Translations under genes and position numbers: made by a program
Part shown: piece after piece, positions 14,128 to 17,981 of the stretch
Numbering within the stretch: the stretch's first letter is position 1
How the letters are laid out: each line of letters starts with the position of its first letter
Assembly (NCBI GenBank): GCA_028702395.1
Contig: JAQVOV010000019.1
Location: forward strand, 1-17,981
Direction of reading: 5' to 3'
Length of the DNA stretch: 17,981 nt
Origin: Candidatus Omnitrophota bacterium
Lineage (GTDB): Bacteria > Omnitrophota > Gorgyraeia > JABMRN01
The notes under the pieces: generated by a model
Seen by the model: only the letters and a program-made list of their open reading frames with translations
Databases searched by the model: none
What the model was told of the DNA's origin: nothing

Positions 14128-14146
14128 TATTGCAAAGTTGACAAAT

Positions 14147-14596
14147 ATGAAATCACTAAAAGTTCAAATAAAAAGAAAAGATGACTGTAAAGATCTTCCT
14201 GTTCCAGGATATGCTACTGTTGGATCAAGCGGAATGGATCTATATGCAGATGTAAAAGAGGATACGATACTCGGACCTGGACAGATAAAACTAATTTCTA
14301 CGGGTATATATATTGCATTACCACAAGGATATGAAGCTCAGATAAGACCTAGAAGCGGGCTTGCTTTAAAACATGGTATAAGTATGGTAAATTCTCCAGG
14401 AACAGTAGATGCTGATTATAGAGGGCTTATTGGCCTTATCATGATAAATCATGGCAACGAACCTTTCATCATTAAAAGGGGAGATCGTGTTGCGCAAATG
14501 GTCGTTACACAGGTTAGTAAAGTAGAATTTTTTGAAGCAGAGCAATTGGAAAATACAAGTCGTTCTCAAGGCGGGTTTGGCCATACAGGAGTATAA
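14147..14596 (+). CDS. dut: dUTP diphosphatase
   Basis: The product has 149 residues. dUTPase splits dUTP to dUMP, keeping uracil out of DNA and feeding dTMP synthesis. All five motifs of the trimeric family are visible: VGSSGMDLYAD (25-35), RPRSGLALKHG (68-77), NSPGTVDADYRG (82-93), RGDRVAQMVV (111-120) and SRSQGGFGHTG (138-148). An in-frame TTG at 14138 would add three residues; neither start has a good Shine-Dalgarno sequence, so the ATG is preferred but not certain. The pnp terminator ends just upstream. The gene stops 3 nt before ftsK, so those two are joined. Confidence 0.95.
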   Translation: MKSLKVQIKRKDDCKDLPVPGYATVGSSGMDLYADVKEDTILGPGQIKLISTGIYIALPQGYEAQIRPRSGLALKHGISMVNSPGTVDADYRGLIGLIMINHGNEPFIIKRGDRVAQMVVTQVSKVEFFEAEQLENTSRSQGGFGHTGV

Positions 14597-14599
14597 TAA

Positions 14600-16951
14600 A
14601 TGTCAGCAAAAAAAAATACCGGTTTTGACATTTTTGCAGGACAAGACCAGAAAAAAAACGAGGTCATTGCAATTTTACTTTTTGCTGTTGCTCTTTTTCT
14701 TTTTATGAGTCTGCTTACCTTTGATTATGGAGATATTCCTTCTTTTTCATCCACTATAAATAATCCGACTAAGAATTTTGCAGGTATAATTGGAGCATAT
14801 ATTGCATGTTCATTAAAAATAGTAATGGGCACAAGTTCTTATGTTTTTCCTGTGTTATTGGTATTTTGGGCTGTTATGCGTTTAGGCGGAGGAAAACCTG
14901 AAAATATTTTTTTTAATATCATAGGAGTTATTTTTTTTGTTTCAGCTTTAAGTGCGACGTTCTCTCTTTTTGGGAAAGACACTGTTGGCAAATTCAATGC
15001 CGGTGGAATGATCGGGGCATTTTTCTCGGATTTTCTTTTAAAATATTTGGGGAATGTAGGCACAGCCATATCTATTTTTGTATTGCTGTTGCTTTCAATT
15101 TTGGTTGCAACAGATTTTTTGATCTTTCCTTTTTTTAGGTTTTGTATAGCAAATATAAAGACTTTTATCCTTTTTTTAAAAAGCATGTCTTCAAAAGCAA
15201 AAGAAATTACACGTCATCCGAAAATAAATTATACTGCAAAAGAACGCTTTGTTTCAACAACAAGCAGTAATAGATCAAATGTAGACAAAGAAGAATCTTC
15301 GGATAAAAATAATAAATCAAAGGAAAAGATCATAATCAAACAAAAGGTTACAGCACCTTCGGTAGAAACAAATATTAAGCCGATCAAAAAAAAGGTAAAA
15401 GAGATGGATTATGAGTTGCCTTCTTTAGGGCTTCTTAATGATCCTGAAGTTGATCCCAATCGAATGACCAATGATGATATAAAAGAGAATTCCGAAATGC
15501 TAGAAACTATTCTATCGGATTTTGGTATCACAGCAAAAGTTATAGAAGTAAGTATTGGTCCTGTAATAACCAGATATGAACTTGAGCCTGCAGCAGGGGT
15601 TAAAGTTCATAGAATAACATCTTTGAGTGACAATATTGCTCTTGGTATGAAAGCTCAAGCAGTTAGGATACTTGCACCTGTTCCTGGTAAAGGAACTATA
15701 GGGGTCGAGATCCCTAATAAAAGTGCTGTTATGGTATATTTTAAGGAAATTTTAGAATCAAAGGAATTTAATTCTAAAAAAGGACCATTAAAAATAGCTC
15801 TTGGAAAAGATGTAGCAGGAGAGCCTGTAATAGCAGATCTTGCACAAATGCCGCATTTATTGATCGCAGGTGCAACAGGTTCAGGTAAAACAGTTTGTGT
15901 TAACACCATTATCGCAAGCTTATTGTTCACGCTTACCCCAGAAGAAGTAAGATTTATAATGATAGACCCAAAAAAAGTGGAGTTAGTTCCATATAACAAT
16001 ATTCCACATTTGCTGTATCCAGTTATAACTGATTATAAAAAAGTCCCGCTTGCTTTAGAATGGTGTGTTGGTGAAATGGAAAGACGATATACCCTTTTTG
16101 CAGATTCTGGAGTCAGGAATATAGATGGATATAACAAAGAAGCAGAAAAACAAGGTTGGCAACAAGTATATTATATAGTTGTTGTTATTGACGAACTCGC
16201 AGATCTTATGATGGTTGCACAAAAGGAAATAGAGGGAACAATACAAAGATTGGCGCAGCTTGCAAGGGCAGTCGGGATCCATATGATACTTGCTACACAA
16301 AGACCGTCTGTTAATGTCATAACAGGCACGATAAAAGCTAATTTCCCTGCTAGATTATCTTTTAAGGTTGCTTCTAAAACGGATTCACGCACAGTCCTTG
16401 ATCAAAACGGAGCAGATGCTTTATTGGGTAAAGGAGATATGCTTTTCATTGAACCTGGAACAGATAAACCTCTAAGAGCGCAAGGAGGTCTTGTTTTAGA
16501 TGATGAAATAGACAGATTAACAGAATTTATTAAAAAACAAAGAGAACCTGAATTTGTTGAGGATATTGCGGCAGATAGCAAAAGATCTACGCAAGCAACA
16601 GGGCAATTTAAAAGGGATGAAGAATACCAGGAGGCTGTTGAACTTGTGGTGACAAGACAGCAAGCTTCAACTTCCATGCTTCAGAGAAAACTTGGGATCG
16701 GTTATGCAAAAGCAGGAAGACTTATTGATATGATGGAGGATGATGGCATCGTCGGTGCCCATAGGGGATCAAAACCTAGAGAGGTTCTTATAGAAGATAT
16801 TTCGGAGCTTGAAAAGCAAGCGGAAGATCCAGATCATGAAAAAGAACAAAAGCGAGTAAATGATATATTGGAAGATGACCAACAGGATGAACAAGAGGAT
16901 GAAGAAGATAAAAGTGATGACGATGATGAAAATGATGAAAATGATAAGTAG
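14600..16951 (+). CDS. ftsK: DNA translocase FtsK
   Basis: The product has 783 residues. FtsK pumps DNA at the septum and activates Xer recombination. Four hydrophobic segments lie in the first 180 residues (about 21-41, 60-94, 102-124 and 136-180), giving an inner-membrane anchor. A charged linker follows (about 195-270). The motor domain has Walker A GATGSGKT at 424-431, Walker B VVVIDELADLM at 527-537 and ATQRPSVNVITG at 565-576. The C-terminal winged-helix gamma domain (about 672-730, STSMLQRKLGIGYAKAGRLIDMMEDDGIVG) normally reads KOPS-like DNA sequences. About 50 extra residues form a very acidic tail rich in Asp and Glu, where most relatives stop. AGGAG (14587-14591) lies 8 nt before the ATG, inside dut. 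Confidence 0.96.
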   Translation: MSAKKNTGFDIFAGQDQKKNEVIAILLFAVALFLFMSLLTFDYGDIPSFSSTINNPTKNFAGIIGAYIACSLKIVMGTSSYVFPVLLVFWAVMRLGGGKPENIFFNIIGVIFFVSALSATFSLFGKDTVGKFNAGGMIGAFFSDFLLKYLGNVGTAISIFVLLLLSILVATDFLIFPFFRFCIANIKTFILFLKSMSSKAKEITRHPKINYTAKERFVSTTSSNRSNVDKEESSDKNNKSKEKIIIKQKVTAPSVETNIKPIKKKVKEMDYELPSLGLLNDPEVDPNRMTNDDIKENSEMLETILSDFGITAKVIEVSIGPVITRYELEPAAGVKVHRITSLSDNIALGMKAQAVRILAPVPGKGTIGVEIPNKSAVMVYFKEILESKEFNSKKGPLKIALGKDVAGEPVIADLAQMPHLLIAGATGSGKTVCVNTIIASLLFTLTPEEVRFIMIDPKKVELVPYNNIPHLLYPVITDYKKVPLALEWCVGEMERRYTLFADSGVRNIDGYNKEAEKQGWQQVYYIVVVIDELADLMMVAQKEIEGTIQRLAQLARAVGIHMILATQRPSVNVITGTIKANFPARLSFKVASKTDSRTVLDQNGADALLGKGDMLFIEPGTDKPLRAQGGLVLDDEIDRLTEFIKKQREPEFVEDIAADSKRSTQATGQFKRDEEYQEAVELVVTRQQASTSMLQRKLGIGYAKAGRLIDMMEDDGIVGAHRGSKPREVLIEDISELEKQAEDPDHEKEQKRVNDILEDDQQDEQEDEEDKSDDDDENDENDK

Positions 16952-17000
16952 AAAAAATATCGTAAAAAAGAAAGATAAAGCATCAAAAGGAGTATGAGTT

Positions 17001-17831
17001 ATGAAGAACTTAAATGAAATAGGTGCGATACTTGAGAAGGCCAGAAAAGAAAAAAAACTTTCAATTTTTGAAGTTAGTTCAAAAACAAAGATACATGAAA
17101 CTGTTATTAAACAAATAGAAAAGGGAACAGCCGATAATGCCTTGAGTAAAGTATATGTAAAAAGTTTTATAAAAAAATATTCTTTATTTTTAGGTGTAAA
17201 TTCAGAAGAGTTATTAGCAGATTATTTTGATGTTAAAGAAATAGGAAATGATCAAAAAATACATCTTGATCTAGAAGAAGAAAAGGTTTCTGAGCCGATA
17301 GCTGAAATAGCAAAGTATATGCCGGCTATAGGGCTTATATTAATTGTTGCAATAGTCATACTTACCTTAATAGCGGGTTTTATTAGGATAACAACGCTTT
17401 TTAAGAAAAAAACAATTAAGACAACAAATGTCATTGAAGTAAAACAGAGTGAAAACGGTAAGGAAATAAGTCATACTGAAAATCAACCGAAAAAACAGGC
17501 AGAGATAACAACTATTGTAGAGACTGCAAAACAGAGCATTTCTAAAACTTCTTCGAAAGAGATTTCTCTTGTTCTAAAATCAGACCAAGTTGTCTGGATA
17601 CGTGTTGATCAGGATGGAGAAGTGGTCTTTCAAGGAAATCTAAAACCTAACACAAATGAAACATGGAGTGCAGATAAACAGATCAACGTTCGGGTTGGTA
17701 ATTTAAAAGCATTAGAGATTACTGTTAATGGACAATATTATGGTAATGTAGGGTTTGGGGTCAAGGATCTTGTAATAGATAAGAATGGATTGAAGATAGA
17801 TGGGCAAAAGTTCGTTCCTGCTAAAGAGTGA
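17001..17831 (+). CDS. rodZ: RodZ-like helix-turn-helix membrane protein
   Basis: The product has 276 residues. RodZ links the MreB cytoskeleton to the wall-synthesis machinery and sets rod shape. The N-terminal cytoplasmic helix-turn-helix domain (residues 5-75: IGAILEKARKEKKLSIFEVSSKTKI, then YVKSFIKKYSLFLG) is of the RodZ type. One membrane segment follows at about 107-130 (MPAIGLILIVAIVILTLIAGFI). A Lys/Thr-rich linker leads to a periplasmic DUF4115-type beta domain (about 186-266), with VWIRVDQDGEVVFQGNL and GNLKALEITVNGQYYG. AGGAG (16988-16992) lies 8 nt before ATG 17001. It follows ftsK by 49 nt without a terminator, so it is probably co-transcribed with it. The architecture is diagnostic; direct interaction with MreB is inferred from the family. 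Confidence 0.88.
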   Translation: MKNLNEIGAILEKARKEKKLSIFEVSSKTKIHETVIKQIEKGTADNALSKVYVKSFIKKYSLFLGVNSEELLADYFDVKEIGNDQKIHLDLEEEKVSEPIAEIAKYMPAIGLILIVAIVILTLIAGFIRITTLFKKKTIKTTNVIEVKQSENGKEISHTENQPKKQAEITTIVETAKQSISKTSSKEISLVLKSDQVVWIRVDQDGEVVFQGNLKPNTNETWSADKQINVRVGNLKALEITVNGQYYGNVGFGVKDLVIDKNGLKIDGQKFVPAKE

Positions 17832-17832
17832 G

Positions 17833-17981
17833 TGAGCTACGAGCTGCGAGCTACGCGTAACGAGTTGGTGGAAGGTCATGAATAGAGTTGATGGGGTATA
17901 GAAGCCAGTAACCAGAAGCCCGAGGCCAGAAAGTTAAAAAGGCTTATAGGTGTTGATATACCTAATTTTTAGAATAAAAAT
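17833..17981 (+). repeat. Gap J: word-arm element cut by the window end
   Basis: A CGAGCT-word segment (17833-17865) is followed by core GTGGAAGGTCATGAATAGAG (17868-17887) and then a CCAGAAGCC-word stretch (about 17903-17932). A small TAGGT/ACCTA stem followed by a T-run (about 17948-17971) may be a weak terminator for rodZ. The right half of the element, if present, would lie beyond the window. Confidence 0.7.

Noticed and set aside
14138..14143. TTGACA as a -35 box for dut or ftsK
   Set aside because: No TATAAT-like box follows at 16-18 nt, and the hexamer overlaps the beginning of dut.

Overview
The window is AT-rich bacterial DNA with all recognised genes on the plus strand. It reads as an ordinary chromosome segment from a Gram-negative-type bacterium: lipoprotein with a lipobox, RodZ, FtsK, NAD-dependent ligase. 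The gene order rbfA-nrnA-truB-ribF-rpsO-pnp-dut-ftsK-rodZ and the word-like palindromes between genes make me think of an uncultured candidate phylum such as Omnitrophota. That placement is impression, not proof.

Layout. Positions 1-1419 are the 3' part of a GlcD-like FAD-linked oxidase. Then come a 101-residue zinc-ribbon protein of unknown role, a DUF134/UPF0251 helix-turn-helix protein and an acylphosphatase that may be leaderless. Next is a tight group, ligA - lipoprotein - metallo-beta-lactamase-fold hydrolase, joined by an ATGA overlap and a 3-nt gap. From 6754 on lie xerD, rbfA (with an acidic hexapeptide-repeat tail), nrnA, truB (short, no PUA domain) and ribF. Then come rpsO (TTG start, structured leader), pnp, a strong stem-loop terminator, dut, ftsK (acidic tail) and rodZ. 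Functionally these cover DNA ligation, chromosome dimer resolution and segregation (XerD, FtsK), ribosome maturation and translation (RbfA, TruB, S15), RNA and nanoRNA decay (PNPase, NrnA), nucleotide and cofactor supply (Dut, RibF) and cell shape (RodZ).

The unusual content is between the genes. Every gap longer than about 100 nt, except the rpsO leader, holds a member of a family of imperfect palindromes, typically 96-177 nt. Each has two arms built from a short repeated word, and the word differs between elements (GTAAAAG, GTGTCT, TTATCTG, GATAAAA, AACTAGT, AGCTATCAG, CGAGCT). Most share an oriented left core near GTGGAAGGTCCTGAATGAG, and several a right core near AAAAACNGTGTTTAGGAT. Eleven left cores are visible, all in the same orientation as the genes. 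Two gaps (before ligA and before ribF) hold copies of one composite element containing a perfect 28-bp palindrome. Two other gaps contain a second, smaller palindromic element (TCCGCC...GGCGGA) inserted in opposite orientations with possible target duplications. In three places the right end of a palindrome runs straight into the ribosome binding site of the next gene. No transposase, CRISPR array, tRNA or rRNA was recognised.
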